This document shows positions 44,855 through 53,883 of a stretch of 64,000 bases of DNA, piece after piece. Position 1 is the first letter of the stretch; every line of letters begins with the position of its first letter. The stretch comes from Leptospira limi (GTDB lineage: Bacteria; Spirochaetota; Leptospiria; Leptospirales; Leptospiraceae). The translations under genes were made by a program, and so were the position numbers. Below the pieces are notes generated by a model. It saw only the letters and a program-made list of their open reading frames with translations, was not told the DNA's origin and ran no database searches. The stretch spans positions 2,110,501-2,174,500 of the forward strand of contig NZ_JAMQPV010000001.1 in NCBI RefSeq assembly GCF_026151395.1. Direction: 5' to 3'.

Positions 44855-46906
44855 ATGAAATTCAAATGGGAGCCAAATTCGCTTCGTACAAAACTGATCA
44901 GTTTAACCATCCTTTCTGTCACTCTTGCTTGTGGGTTAACTGGTTTTCTCAGTTATTATGTTGGGAGAAGTACGATCATTTCAAAATTAGAAAGTTTTGA
45001 TATGGTGAAGATTTTAGAATCCAAATCAGCAACCATTGATTCTATTTTGGAACGTGCAAAGGAAACTGCAGTGATCATTGCGTCCGATCACAATACCATT
45101 CGTTGGGCCAAAGCAGGAGAACCAACTGGTGACCTATCCGAACAAGTGTTTAAGAATTTAACTTCTTACAAAGAAAAATTAGGTTATATTACGTATTTGG
45201 GACTCATCAATCCCAAGACAAAAAATTATTGGGATTATTCTGCTAAAAAAATTGATACATTAAGTGACAAAGACTCGGATGATAGTTGGTTTTTTGATCT
45301 CATCCAATCCAAAAAAGAACTTGTGATCAATATGGATTACACTGCCGAATACAAGTCATACGCAATCTTTGTAAATGGTGTAACCATCGAAAATGGAACT
45401 CCTGTTCTCATCAGTTCTCTTGGGATCAATGTATCGGTTGCTTCTAAACAATTCACAAAACAAGACCAATTTGGGGGAGAAAGTTGGCTCGTAGATGGGA
45501 AAGGGAGCATCCAACTTGCACTTGATAGCCAACTTCTAGACAAAGAGATCAGCCAAGCATTTCCAGAAGAGGTTGTTTCCGAATTAAAATCTGCGAACGA
45601 AGCAATACATATTTTTTCAGGAAAGGATTCAAATGGCAAACATTGTTTGTATGGTAGTTACCAATTACATTCAGTTCCTTGGCGAGTGATCTACCGTGTT
45701 CCAGTTTCTGCCATGACAAAGTCATTGGATTCCATAGCAGTTTTAACGATCTTTAGTATCCTGTTTTCAGTGATCGTTGTCTCGATTGGTATGGGATATG
45801 TGTTAACAAAAGTAACACATGCAATACGCGAAGCCTCTATGTTGATGAATCGAATTTCTCATAATGAATTGTCTTTCGAAGTTCCTAAAATCCAATTAGA
45901 ACGAAAGGATGAAATTGGCGGAATGGCAAAAAGTTTGGAGAAAATGCGCCATAACTTAATTTCGATTGTTCAAAAAATCCAGAGTTTATCAGAATCCATA
46001 ACTGGTAAAAGTTCCCATCTATCTTCGTTAGCTTCTGATTCTTCCGCTACCATTGAAGAGATTGCTTCTTCAGTCCAAGAACTTTCTGCAAGTGCTGAAA
46101 ATGTATCAGCTTCTGCCGAAGAGATTTCTTCTCAATCCAATTCAATGATTGAAACTCTCAATCTATTAGGAAACGAAATGGAATTGGTTTCGAAAGGAGC
46201 AGAAAAAATTGAAGGAAAAGCTAGCGAATTGGAATCTTTTGTTGGGAAATCATTAATCGATGCCAAATCCTTATTTGAAACCATCAATGTCAAAATCCAA
46301 AGTGCAGTAAAAGATGCGGAAGCGATAAAAGAGATTCGTGAGTTGGCAAGTATGATTGCTGAAATTGGAGACCAGACAAATTTACTCTCTCTCAATGCGG
46401 CCATTGAAGCAGCAAGAGCAGGTGAACATGGAAGGGGTTTTGCTGTGGTTGCTACAGAAGTTTCTAATTTAGCAGGTAAGTCACAAGAAACTGTCAAAAA
46501 GATCGTGGAACTGAATCACAAACTAGAAAAAGCAATGATGGAAATGGTTGATTCAGTAAAAGAACTATTGAATATGATCACTGGGAAAGTGATTCCTGAT
46601 TACGAAACTGTAGTTGCATCCGGAAAGGAATACAAAAGCCAATCAGAAGAGATTAATGCATTGGCAAAACGAACATTTATGTTGGCAAAAGAAATCAGTA
46701 GTAGCATCAGTGAAGTGCACCATGCAATTATTTCCGTTTCGGAAGCAATGAACCAAAATGCTTTGGCATTAGGTGAGATCAGTTCTGGAACCAATCAAAT
46801 GAGTGAAGTTTCCATGCAAACAGCAGATAGTTCCGCTGAGTTAAACCAAACTGCAATTGATATGAAAGACATTGCTTACCAATTTAAAATCGATTCGAAA
46901 ATGTAA
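44855..46906 (+). CDS. Methyl-accepting chemotaxis protein
   Basis: A 683-residue chemoreceptor: TM1 (about 13-36), a periplasmic ligand domain of about 250 residues with the dCache-like segment [18 protein letters not shown]2 (about 295-318), HAMP (about 320-372) and a long signalling domain (about 400-680). The hairpin tip [34 protein letters not shown] is present in the usual form. The ligand is unknown. It would bind CheA/CheW and control the periplasmic flagella. Gene is single and divergent from the porin. Confidence 0.92.
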   Translation: MKFKWEPNSLRTKLISLTILSVTLACGLTGFLSYYVGRSTIISKLESFDMVKILESKSATIDSILERAKETAVIIASDHNTIRWAKAGEPTGDLSEQVFKNLTSYKEKLGYITYLGLINPKTKNYWDYSAKKIDTLSDKDSDDSWFFDLIQSKKELVINMDYTAEYKSYAIFVNGVTIENGTPVLISSLGINVSVASKQFTKQDQFGGESWLVDGKGSIQLALDSQLLDKEISQAFPEEVVSELKSANEAIHIFSGKDSNGKHCLYGSYQLHSVPWRVIYRVPVSAMTKSLDSIAVLTIFSILFSVIVVSIGMGYVLTKVTHAIREASMLMNRISHNELSFEVPKIQLERKDEIGGMAKSLEKMRHNLISIVQKIQSLSESITGKSSHLSSLASDSSATIEEIASSVQELSASAENVSASAEEISSQSNSMIETLNLLGNEMELVSKGAEKIEGKASELESFVGKSLIDAKSLFETINVKIQSAVKDAEAIKEIRELASMIAEIGDQTNLLSLNAAIEAARAGEHGRGFAVVATEVSNLAGKSQETVKKIVELNHKLEKAMMEMVDSVKELLNMITGKVIPDYETVVASGKEYKSQSEEINALAKRTFMLAKEISSSISEVHHAIISVSEAMNQNALALGEISSGTNQMSEVSMQTADSSAELNQTAIDMKDIAYQFKIDSKM

Positions 46907-46957
46907 GATGTACATTTAGGAATCCGAATTGAAACTCAATTCACAGAACTGTTAACT

Positions 46958-48448
46958 TTATTTCAGTTCATTCTGAGAACTCAAATATGTTTTATAGTAT
47001 TCGATGGATTGGGTAAACACTGGGTCTAAATCGGTAGGGTTCTCTTCCGCAAACAAACCCTTGTTTGTTTGGTTCACCCCCATTTTTTCTTCCAGTTTGG
47101 TTTGGATGTTTTTTGGTATGAATGGGTTTTTGGCATTTGTAGGTTTGATCCAATTCCAAAATTTTGTCTCATGAGGGATATTGGATTCTTTGTTTGGATC
47201 CTCAATGATGATATCAGGTAAAATTCCAAATCCTTGGATTTCTTCCCCGGAAGGTAACACCATCTTTGAATTCGTAATCGCATAAAAGTATCCTGTTTTT
47301 TTGCCAACTTCGTAAAACAATTGAAAGGTGCCTTGTCCAAAGGTACGGGAACCTAAAATGATTGCCTTTTTGTTTTCTCGTAAACTTCCAGCAACTAATT
47401 CTCCTCCCGCAGTTGTTTTGGGACCAACTAAGATTCCCATAGGACCATCCCAAAGAATAGGATCCCCTTTCAGAGATGGATAAATATTGGCTTCATATCT
47501 GTTGCGTATGCTAAATAAGTTTTGTGTAGATGTGAATAAGGATAAAAATTTTCTAAGTTCAATGAGATTTGATTGTTCACTTTCTCTTAAATCTATGAGT
47601 AAAGCACCAATCGTATTCTGATTGTTCTTTTTTTCAGTTAATTCATGTTCAATGATTTTTTTAGTCGCACTTGCGATGGTGAATTGGTCATTAAATTGGA
47701 GGAAATTTTTGATTTTGATATAAAGAATATCAGGGTATCCAGTGATGATTCGGTGCGAAATATTGTTTAAAACATTAAACGATGTATCTGCTTTGATTTC
47801 TTTGGCATCGTAAACCCGTGTGTGTGGGTCTATCTCTTCCGTATAACCTAACATTGCCAAAAAGATAATTTTTTCAAGGGTTTCATTTTGATTTTGCATT
47901 AGATTGGGATCATGTTTAGCTATTGAGTGAATTTTATCCAAGTGTGTTTCCAAATCATGGATATCCAAGTTTAAGGAAATGAAATGTTGGTGTAACTCAA
48001 TTCGTTTTTTGAACTCCCAATCTTGTGATTCTTTTTTGTAAGCGGGATTTTTTTTAATCAGTATAATATTCGGATCCTCTGTCGGGAGGATGGTTCCTTG
48101 TGGGATGATTTCAGGATTTTTTAGATTCAATTCATAAAAACTTTTGGGAGTAAAATCAATGGAAACAAATTCGTATACCTTTCGGATAGCTCCTGCAATT
48201 GAGGCTTTGGTATTTAATTTATCGTTTGTTAAATGTAATATAGCGATGTCATTTTTTAATTTGATAAAATGTTCTAAATTAATTTTACCCGTATAGAGGT
48301 AGGGGTATTTAGATTCTTTTTTGTATGTTTCAATGGAATCAAGCTTTGGGCCAGCTGGGTTTGAGTTTTTTGTCTGACCAGGTTTACAAGTAAAAAGTGA
48401 AAAGAAAAGTAGGATTAGAAAAACAGGAAAATGAAAAGAAATCTTCAT
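46958..48448 (-). CDS. S41 protease-like lipoprotein lacking catalytic residues
   Basis: A 496-residue lipoprotein (lipobox-like LFTC, Cys21) with the C-terminal-processing (tail-specific) protease fold from about 195 to 435: IGALLIDLRE, GPMGILVGPKTTAGGELVAGSL, AIILGSRTFGQGTFQ and LPSGEEIQGFGILPD. Aligned on the conserved Glu350, the catalytic Ser position is Ala347 and the catalytic Lys position (GKG in active CtpA/Prc) is Gln372. Both are lost, so it is very likely inactive as a protease. It may bind C-termini or peptidoglycan-modifying proteins instead. The N-terminal half (about 40-190) is not recognised. Confidence 0.78.
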   Translation of the reverse strand: MKISFHFPVFLILLFFSLFTCKPGQTKNSNPAGPKLDSIETYKKESKYPYLYTGKINLEHFIKLKNDIAILHLTNDKLNTKASIAGAIRKVYEFVSIDFTPKSFYELNLKNPEIIPQGTILPTEDPNIILIKKNPAYKKESQDWEFKKRIELHQHFISLNLDIHDLETHLDKIHSIAKHDPNLMQNQNETLEKIIFLAMLGYTEEIDPHTRVYDAKEIKADTSFNVLNNISHRIITGYPDILYIKIKNFLQFNDQFTIASATKKIIEHELTEKKNNQNTIGALLIDLRESEQSNLIELRKFLSLFTSTQNLFSIRNRYEANIYPSLKGDPILWDGPMGILVGPKTTAGGELVAGSLRENKKAIILGSRTFGQGTFQLFYEVGKKTGYFYAITNSKMVLPSGEEIQGFGILPDIIIEDPNKESNIPHETKFWNWIKPTNAKNPFIPKNIQTKLEEKMGVNQTNKGLFAEENPTDLDPVFTQSIEYYKTYLSSQNELK

Positions 48449-48656
48449 GGATAATGGTTTAGCAGTTCCTAGATGAATGGAAAATCAAATGTATTTCTAA
48501 TGAAATTCTACTTTTTTTCTTTTTGCATCAATTTCTCAGAGAAATGGATTGAATTCTTTCTCACGAAATTCCAAATTTTGTAAATAGATTGGTAAAATAG
48601 AAAGTTTTTTCGTCTTTTTTCCATTTAGTCTAACATTCCAGATTTAGAGGTTCACT

Positions 48657-49136
48657 GTGAGATTTTTTGTTTCATCCTTTTTGTGTTTCACCTTATTTTT
48701 TTCACTTGTCGCTCAGTCATCCAAAGGAAAGGAAACAGAATTAGCATCTAAATCTGCCACCTTATATTACAAAGTCGAAAAGAACTTACTCAAAAAACTT
48801 TTGGTAGAGTTAGGGTATAAAATTTTAAGTGATGAAGATAAACTTTTGATTGTTTCTTACCAAGATTATAAGGTAGGACTTGTTTCCGGCAATGACTCTT
48901 CCATTCAATTTTATTCTTCGTTTAACACAGATAAAAAAAATAAAATCGAATTAGCCAATAAATGGAATCAGAAAATGAGGTATTCAAGAAGTTATATGGA
49001 TGCTGATGGCCGACTCATATTGGAGAGTGATTTTGATTATTCGGGTGGTGTGAGTGAAGAAGGGATCAAAGAATTTTTACAAAAATTCCAAATCTTAAAC
49101 TCTCAGTTTAGTACGTTACTGATTTTAGCGGAATAA
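48657..49136 (+). CDS. Exported YbjN-like protein
   Basis: A 159-residue protein with a signal peptide (about 1-20, SLVAQ) and a domain resembling YbjN/bacterial sensory transduction regulator: LLKKLLVELGYKI, then strands KVGLVSGNDSSIQFYSSF and a WNQKMRYSRSYMDADGRLILESDF segment, a typical N-W-N-------D-DG-L--E-D pattern. The start is GTG with AGAGG upstream. Its function is unknown; YbjN proteins often act as chaperone-like or effector proteins. A 208-base gap precedes it, in which I see nothing specific. Confidence 0.7.
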   Translation: MRFFVSSFLCFTLFFSLVAQSSKGKETELASKSATLYYKVEKNLLKKLLVELGYKILSDEDKLLIVSYQDYKVGLVSGNDSSIQFYSSFNTDKKNKIELANKWNQKMRYSRSYMDADGRLILESDFDYSGGVSEEGIKEFLQKFQILNSQFSTLLILAE

Positions 49137-49262
49137 TAACGTAGTTTTTTAAAATCAGTATTCCTGATCTGAAACCATTCGAAAAATAAGTTTCTTCTAA
49201 CAGTAAGTTTTTTACAATGGTGAAGAAGAAATTTTTATTATTCAATTGATAGAGGAATTTAC

Positions 49263-49724
49263 ATGTCACGTCCATTTAAAGTGTTAGGGATCCAACAAGT
49301 TGCCATTGGTGGAGAATCCAAAGAAAAATTATCGAAATTTTGGGTTGAAGTGATGGGACTTACAAAAGTTTCCGATTACAAAAGTGAAAAAGAGAATGTC
49401 GACGAGGACATCCTTTCCATGGGAAATGGACAATACAAGGTTGAAATTGATCTGATGCAACCGATTGATCCAAACAAAAGTCCAAAAGTACACGATCCAA
49501 AACTCAACCACATTGGCCTTTGGATTGATCATTTAGAAGCCTGTGTGGAATACCTCACCAAACAAGGCGTAAGGTTCACACCTGGTGGAATTCGAAAAGG
49601 AGCGGCCGGTTATAATGTTTGTTTCATCCACCCGAAAGGAAACGAAGAGTTTCCACTTTGTAGTGAAGGGGTTCTTGTTGAATTAGTGCAAGCACCTGAG
49701 GATGTGATCAAAGCACTCGGATAA
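49263..49724 (+). CDS. VOC (glyoxalase/bleomycin resistance) family protein
   Basis: A 153-residue metalloenzyme-like fold with two beta-alpha-beta-beta-beta modules: [24 protein letters not shown] (first module) and [25 protein letters not shown] with [11 protein letters not shown] and [10 protein letters not shown]. The His of NHIGLWI and the Glu of VELVQ are candidate metal ligands, along with Gln of IQQVAI; this ligand set fits methylmalonyl-CoA epimerase and glyoxalase I-like members. The exact reaction is not determined. It is a single gene, convergent with the lipocalin. Confidence 0.82.
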   Translation: MSRPFKVLGIQQVAIGGESKEKLSKFWVEVMGLTKVSDYKSEKENVDEDILSMGNGQYKVEIDLMQPIDPNKSPKVHDPKLNHIGLWIDHLEACVEYLTKQGVRFTPGGIRKGAAGYNVCFIHPKGNEEFPLCSEGVLVELVQAPEDVIKALG

Positions 49725-49727
49725 ATC

Positions 49728-50354
49728 TTAGAATTTTTGCAAACGGTTGGTATCATAACCAATCGTTTGTGCATACAAAATATATTCTGTTTCGATCGAT
49801 TGCGAAATTGTTTTCTCTCTGGAAAAGATCCATAAAAAATTAGATTCTGGCCCACCGATGAGGGCTGTTTGGTACCCTTGGCGGTCAATTTTAAGAATCA
49901 AATAATCACCAAAAAAAATTGGGTATAAAAAACTAACCTTTAATTTACCGAGATTCGGATCTGGTAAAAGGGCTATCCCTTCAATGGTAGTTACGCCATT
50001 TGAGGATGTACCTTGGTTTTTCACTCGGATATTTCCATCTTCTCGCAGTGAGTATTCTGCAGAAACATTTGTGAGTCCGGATTGGAATGGATTGTCAATG
50101 CGTTTGATCTCAATCCACGTTCCTAAAAAACGATTCCAATCAATATTTTTTTCTGCATAGGCATCAAAACGTGAAGGTGAAAGGTAAGTTCCTAAACTAA
50201 CAGAGAGTAGTGGAAGGAAGGGGTTCTCCAAATTAGAAGAGTTTTTTTCATTTTGAAAAAACGAAGGAGAACATTGTAAGAATGTTACGATTAAAATAAA
50301 GAAAACCGATAGTTTCCATTTTTGATTGATTGGCAAAATCCCTTCCATCTCCAT
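49728..50354 (-). CDS. Bacterial lipocalin lipoprotein
   Basis: A 208-residue protein with a signal and lipobox-like FLQC (about residue 28), then a lipocalin barrel: NRFLGTWIEIKRIDNPFQSG (the G-x-W motif), YSLREDGNIRVKNQG, GIALLPDPNLGKLKVSF, YLILKIDRQGYQTALIGGP and LWIFSREKTIS. This is the Blc-type family that binds lipids in the outer membrane. The start is uncertain: ATG at 50354 or 50348, or TTG at 50336, which sits after a GGAAGGG site. Confidence 0.8.
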   Translation of the reverse strand: MEMEGILPINQKWKLSVFFILIVTFLQCSPSFFQNEKNSSNLENPFLPLLSVSLGTYLSPSRFDAYAEKNIDWNRFLGTWIEIKRIDNPFQSGLTNVSAEYSLREDGNIRVKNQGTSSNGVTTIEGIALLPDPNLGKLKVSFLYPIFFGDYLILKIDRQGYQTALIGGPESNFLWIFSREKTISQSIETEYILYAQTIGYDTNRLQKF

Positions 50355-50404
50355 TTAGAGTGGAAGAGAAAAGATATTTGTGAAAAAAAATAATTGAATT
50401 TATA

Positions 50405-51349
50405 TTATTTTTTATGCAAAAAACGCCAATGAAGGTAAGCAAAACAGGATAAAGTTGTTGTGATGAGAAACTGTGTTAGATGGACAACAGTTGCATACAC
50501 AAGTCCTTCTCCTGGGTCCCTTCCTAAAATGATAAAACCTGATATGATTGCCGCGTGAAATACTCCGATCCCAGATGGAGCAGAGGGGATAGCCACTCCC
50601 ATTCCCCCTAAAAACATAAAAAGTAAGGCTTCGGGAAACTTAATTGGCATACCTATGAGCATACCAGCTAAGTAATACGTGATCGCATAACCAAAAATCC
50701 ATGTTGGAAGTGAATAGGCCAATGGTTTGATCAGTTTGTCACCTTGCAAAAACTCTGAAAACTCAACTAGGTGGTGGTCTAGTTTTGTTTTATAAAAAGA
50801 ATGTTTCCCAATCAGAGAAAAACTTTTGAATAAGAGTTTTTGTAAAGTTGTTAGGAAGTATTTGACTAAAATTAATCCAACTAACATCGCCAATATGACG
50901 AGACCAGAAATGAGTAAAAGGCTTAGGTTTTTTGATTGGCCAAGTCCCATATAAAAAAGAGCGCCCGCACCAATGACCACAACGGCCCCCAAATCCATCA
51001 CTTTCTCTAAAAAAATTCGACTTAAGAGATGTGTGAGAGGTAAATCAGAATCTCGTTTGTTCATGAGTAGTCTTACCAAATCCCCACCGCGAGCTGGTAA
51101 TACCATGTTCAAACCAACTCCAATGATTGCGGTAGTGAAGGATTGAGTGAAGGTGATTTTTTCTTCTAAAAGATGGAACCAACGAATGGAAAATGGAACA
51201 AAGGCCCATAAGTTGGAAAGGATTAGGAGTGGGAATATCCACCAATTGACTTTCCCTTCTAAACGTTTGAATTCACTGATATCAAAGTTTTTTTGTAAAA
51301 AATAAATGGCAATGCCTGAAACGATGATTCCAAAAATTAATTTTCTCAT
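50405..51349 (-). CDS. UPF0104/LPG-synthase-type transmembrane protein
   Basis: A 314-residue inner-membrane protein with about eight helices, of the lysylphosphatidylglycerol-synthase TM/AglD family. Marks are GVGLNMVLPARGGDLVRLLMNK (the G-x-x-x-x-x-PARxGdl-R loop), FLEKVMDLGAV and GIGVFHAAIISG. The family includes flippase or glycolipid-related proteins; the role here is unknown. ATG at 51349 follows the HIT gene by seven bases and gives a standard start; upstream extension overlaps HIT. Confidence 0.82.
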   Translation of the reverse strand: MRKLIFGIIVSGIAIYFLQKNFDISEFKRLEGKVNWWIFPLLILSNLWAFVPFSIRWFHLLEEKITFTQSFTTAIIGVGLNMVLPARGGDLVRLLMNKRDSDLPLTHLLSRIFLEKVMDLGAVVVIGAGALFYMGLGQSKNLSLLLISGLVILAMLVGLILVKYFLTTLQKLLFKSFSLIGKHSFYKTKLDHHLVEFSEFLQGDKLIKPLAYSLPTWIFGYAITYYLAGMLIGMPIKFPEALLFMFLGGMGVAIPSAPSGIGVFHAAIISGFIILGRDPGEGLVYATVVHLTQFLITTTLSCFAYLHWRFLHKK

Positions 51350-51356
51350 TTTGTCA

Positions 51357-51701
51357 TTACCCCGGTGGCCATTGTAAATGCCTTCCACCTAATAGATGGA
51401 AGTGGAGGTGTCCTACTGTTTGGCCACCATAACTTCCGCAGTTATTGACAAGGCGGTATCCTTTTTCATGGATTCCATTTTTTTCGGCAAGTTTTGGTAT
51501 CACTTTGAAGATTTCCTCAGTTACCTTGGGATCCAATGATGCAATGTCATTCATACTATTGATATGAACTTTGGGAATGATGAGTAAATGAATTGGCGCT
51601 TGGGGAGTGATGTCGTGAAAGACAAAGATAGAATCAGATTCATATTCTTTTTTGGCAGGGATTTCACCCTTAATGATTTTACAAAAAATACAGTTTTCCA
51701 T
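51357..51701 (-). CDS. HIT family protein (HinT-like)
   Basis: A 114-residue purine-nucleotide-binding hydrolase of the histidine triad family. It begins CIFCKIIKGEIPAKKEYES, has the F-x-DITPQAPIHLLIIPKVH segment and the triad motif QTVGHLHFHLLGG (H-x-H-x-H). HinT cleaves aminoacyl- and lipoyl-adenylates. It lies one base after the ROK stop and seven before the flippase-like gene, so it belongs to one operon with them. Confidence 0.92.
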   Translation of the reverse strand: MENCIFCKIIKGEIPAKKEYESDSIFVFHDITPQAPIHLLIIPKVHINSMNDIASLDPKVTEEIFKVIPKLAEKNGIHEKGYRLVNNCGSYGGQTVGHLHFHLLGGRHLQWPPG

Positions 51702-51702
51702 C

Positions 51703-52599
51703 TTATTTTTTCTCCTTTGCGAATACTAGAGATGCAGCACCTAACGTACCAGATAAATTGCCACCGGGTCCTATTTGTAATCTTTCATTTAACACAGGGA
51801 AGATGGTGGTACGGATTTCTGCTTCCAATGCACTTCCAAAAAATTCATAAGACTTGGTAATACCACCCACAAAAATTACCGCTTCTGGATTGAGTAGATG
51901 GACTGCTCCTCGAACTGCGTGCGCAAGTGCCCTGGTTCCAAATTCTAAAATATCCTTTGCTACCGAGTCACCATTTTTGACCAATTGGAAAAAAACTTCA
52001 GCATTGGTGAGTTTGGTATTTGTTGTTTCAAAATACCGATTGAGAAATCCGATTGTGGAAAAATAACTTTCGACACAACCTTTCACTCCACACCCACACA
52101 AAGCTCCATCGATGACGGAAGTGGTATGGCCAATTTCGATTCCATTGCCTAAATACCCTGAATACAATTTGCCTTTGGAAACAAATCCTCCACCAATTCC
52201 CGTACCTAAGGTGAGGATCAGTTGGGATTCACAATCTTTGTAATTACCAAAAATAGCTTCTCCTAATGCTGCACAGTTTGCATCATTTTCGTAAAATACG
52301 GGGAGAGAAAATTTAGCTTCTAAGGAAGATTTGATGGGTAGGTTATTAAGGCCAATCATATTGGCACTTTTCAGTAAAACACCTGTTTCATTATTCAGTG
52401 GGCCAGGGGAGCCAACACCAATGCCAATACTTTCTTTTGCCAATGGTTCGATGGCTTCGATTAAAACAGATAAAAAGGAATCATTGTCTAAGTGGTCAGG
52501 TGTTTTTTTGTGATTGGACTTCAGTTCTTCCCCTTTATCATTAAAGAGAGAAACTCGGATACTCCCACCACCAATATCAACACCAATTGCCTGTTTCAA
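51703..52599 (-). CDS. ROK family sugar kinase
   Basis: A 298-residue ROK-family kinase, probably a glucokinase. Features: AIGVDIGGGSIRVSLF (phosphate 1), PGPLNNETG, ENDANCAALGE (catalytic Asp), LTLGTGIGGGFVSKG and the zinc motif GHTTSVIDGALCGCGVKGCVES. No DNA-binding domain is present, so it is an enzyme rather than a NagC-type repressor. The sugar substrate is not assigned. It is followed by the HIT gene and preceded by the ABC ATPase gene. Confidence 0.88.
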   Translation of the reverse strand: MKQAIGVDIGGGSIRVSLFNDKGEELKSNHKKTPDHLDNDSFLSVLIEAIEPLAKESIGIGVGSPGPLNNETGVLLKSANMIGLNNLPIKSSLEAKFSLPVFYENDANCAALGEAIFGNYKDCESQLILTLGTGIGGGFVSKGKLYSGYLGNGIEIGHTTSVIDGALCGCGVKGCVESYFSTIGFLNRYFETTNTKLTNAEVFFQLVKNGDSVAKDILEFGTRALAHAVRGAVHLLNPEAVIFVGGITKSYEFFGSALEAEIRTTIFPVLNERLQIGPGGNLSGTLGAASLVFAKEKK

Positions 52600-52603
52600 A
52601 ACT

Positions 52604-53275
52604 TCACTCGCCCTTGATCACTTGTTCGAACCTTCCGTTTTTCATTTCATAAACGGTTTGGGCATCAAAAGCAAGTTTCATATCATGTGTGACAAGTATG
52701 ATCGAATGATTGCGTTTATTGTATTCATTGAGTAATAATTGCACTAAATAACTATTTTCTGGATCCAAATCTCCAGATGGTTCATCCGCAAAAAGAATCG
52801 CAGGATCGTTGATGAGGGAACGAGCAATGGCTGCCTTTTGGATTTGGCCACCTGACAAAGTCCTAGGCAATGAGTTTTGGATGTCACCTAATTTTAGGTG
52901 TTCGATCAGGTAATCACATTTACGGATGTAATCATCATTCGAAAATTTTTTAGTAAACAGAGCAGGGAGTAGGATATTTTCTTTAATCGTTAAGTTTCCA
53001 ACTAACTCTGAAAATTGAAACACAAGTCCCAGGTCTCGAGCTCTAATTTCCGCAAGTTCCTGTTTGGAAATTTGAGAGAGTTTGATTTGGTCGTACAAAA
53101 TGTCCCCTTCCGTTGGAGACAACATCCCTGTTAACATCGAAAGGAGAGTGGTTTTTCCAGAACCAGATGGACCGATGATGGCCACATAATCTCCTTGGTT
53201 CACATCGAAACTTACCGAACTTACAGCTTCTTCTCTTCCAAACCGCTTGGTGAGATTGTGGACACGGAGTAACAT
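52604..53275 (-). CDS. ABC transporter ATP-binding protein (LolD/MacB-type)
   Basis: A 223-residue ATPase with Walker [11 protein letters not shown]-loop [10 protein letters not shown], signature TLSGGQ, Walker [14 protein letters not shown] and switch His LVTHDMKLA. The [15 protein letters not shown] sequence is typical of LolD and FtsE-like lipoprotein or MacB-type exporters. It shares one base (TAATG) with the upstream permease stop and is therefore coupled to it. Confidence 0.9.
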   Translation of the reverse strand: MLLRVHNLTKRFGREEAVSSVSFDVNQGDYVAIIGPSGSGKTTLLSMLTGMLSPTEGDILYDQIKLSQISKQELAEIRARDLGLVFQFSELVGNLTIKENILLPALFTKKFSNDDYIRKCDYLIEHLKLGDIQNSLPRTLSGGQIQKAAIARSLINDPAILFADEPSGDLDPENSYLVQLLLNEYNKRNHSIILVTHDMKLAFDAQTVYEMKNGRFEQVIKGE

Positions 53276-53883
53276 TATTTTTGCCTCCGTATCGACTGGT
53301 AAGGATCAATGTAGGTACTGATGCCAACAGTGGGAAAGGAGACAAGGATTCCTAAAAAGAGAAAAAGCACCAAACAAGTGAAAATGGATTTAACTTCCGC
53401 AAAAAGACCAAAGTCTGGTGGAGGGGAAAGAAGTCCTAAATTTAGGACGACCGCCAGTAGGAAACTTGGTAAAAATAGGAAAAATAAGGACAAAGAATGA
53501 AGAAGGATACACCCAAAACGATTGCCTCCTACCGCCATCATCACACCGATATCACCGAGGGAATGAAGGCAATGGAAGAAAAATAAAGTCATGAGTGCAA
53601 AGCTAGTAGCGTAAAAAAGAATCTGAGGAGACTTGTCAAAGGAAACGATACTAGTAAGAGACACTCCCGCGTACAAATGGAAGTGGATCCTGACTGCTAG
53701 GACGAGGAAAGTAAAAACAAGAGTTCCCACAAGGCCATAGGCCAAGGAATAGAGACGATCTCTAACGAGAAGTCGAAGAGCAAACGAAATGTAGGTGAGT
53801 TGTATCACTTCCAGGACAGAATTGACGTAAGACTCTTTTTTACCAACCAAAATAGGAAAATAGGAAGTATTCGAAATTGGCAT
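53275..53883 (-). CDS. Short FtsX/MacB-like permease
   Basis: A 202-residue membrane protein with four transmembrane helices (about 46-66, 85-104, 125-145, 165-186) and a start typical of permeases ([14 protein letters not shown]). FtsX and MacB/LolC permeases normally have a large periplasmic domain after helix 1; here the segment between helices 1 and 2 is only about 20 residues ([14 protein letters not shown]). It has the helix-loop region [16 protein letters not shown] that resembles the coupling helix of FtsX. It is the permease partner of the adjacent ATPase. The start is uncertain, as it overlaps the divergent gene by seven bases. Confidence 0.65.
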   Translation of the reverse strand: MPISNTSYFPILVGKKESYVNSVLEVIQLTYISFALRLLVRDRLYSLAYGLVGTLVFTFLVLAVRIHFHLYAGVSLTSIVSFDKSPQILFYATSFALMTLFFFHCLHSLGDIGVMMAVGGNRFGCILLHSLSLFFLFLPSFLLAVVLNLGLLSPPPDFGLFAEVKSIFTCLVLFLFLGILVSFPTVGISTYIDPYQSIRRQK

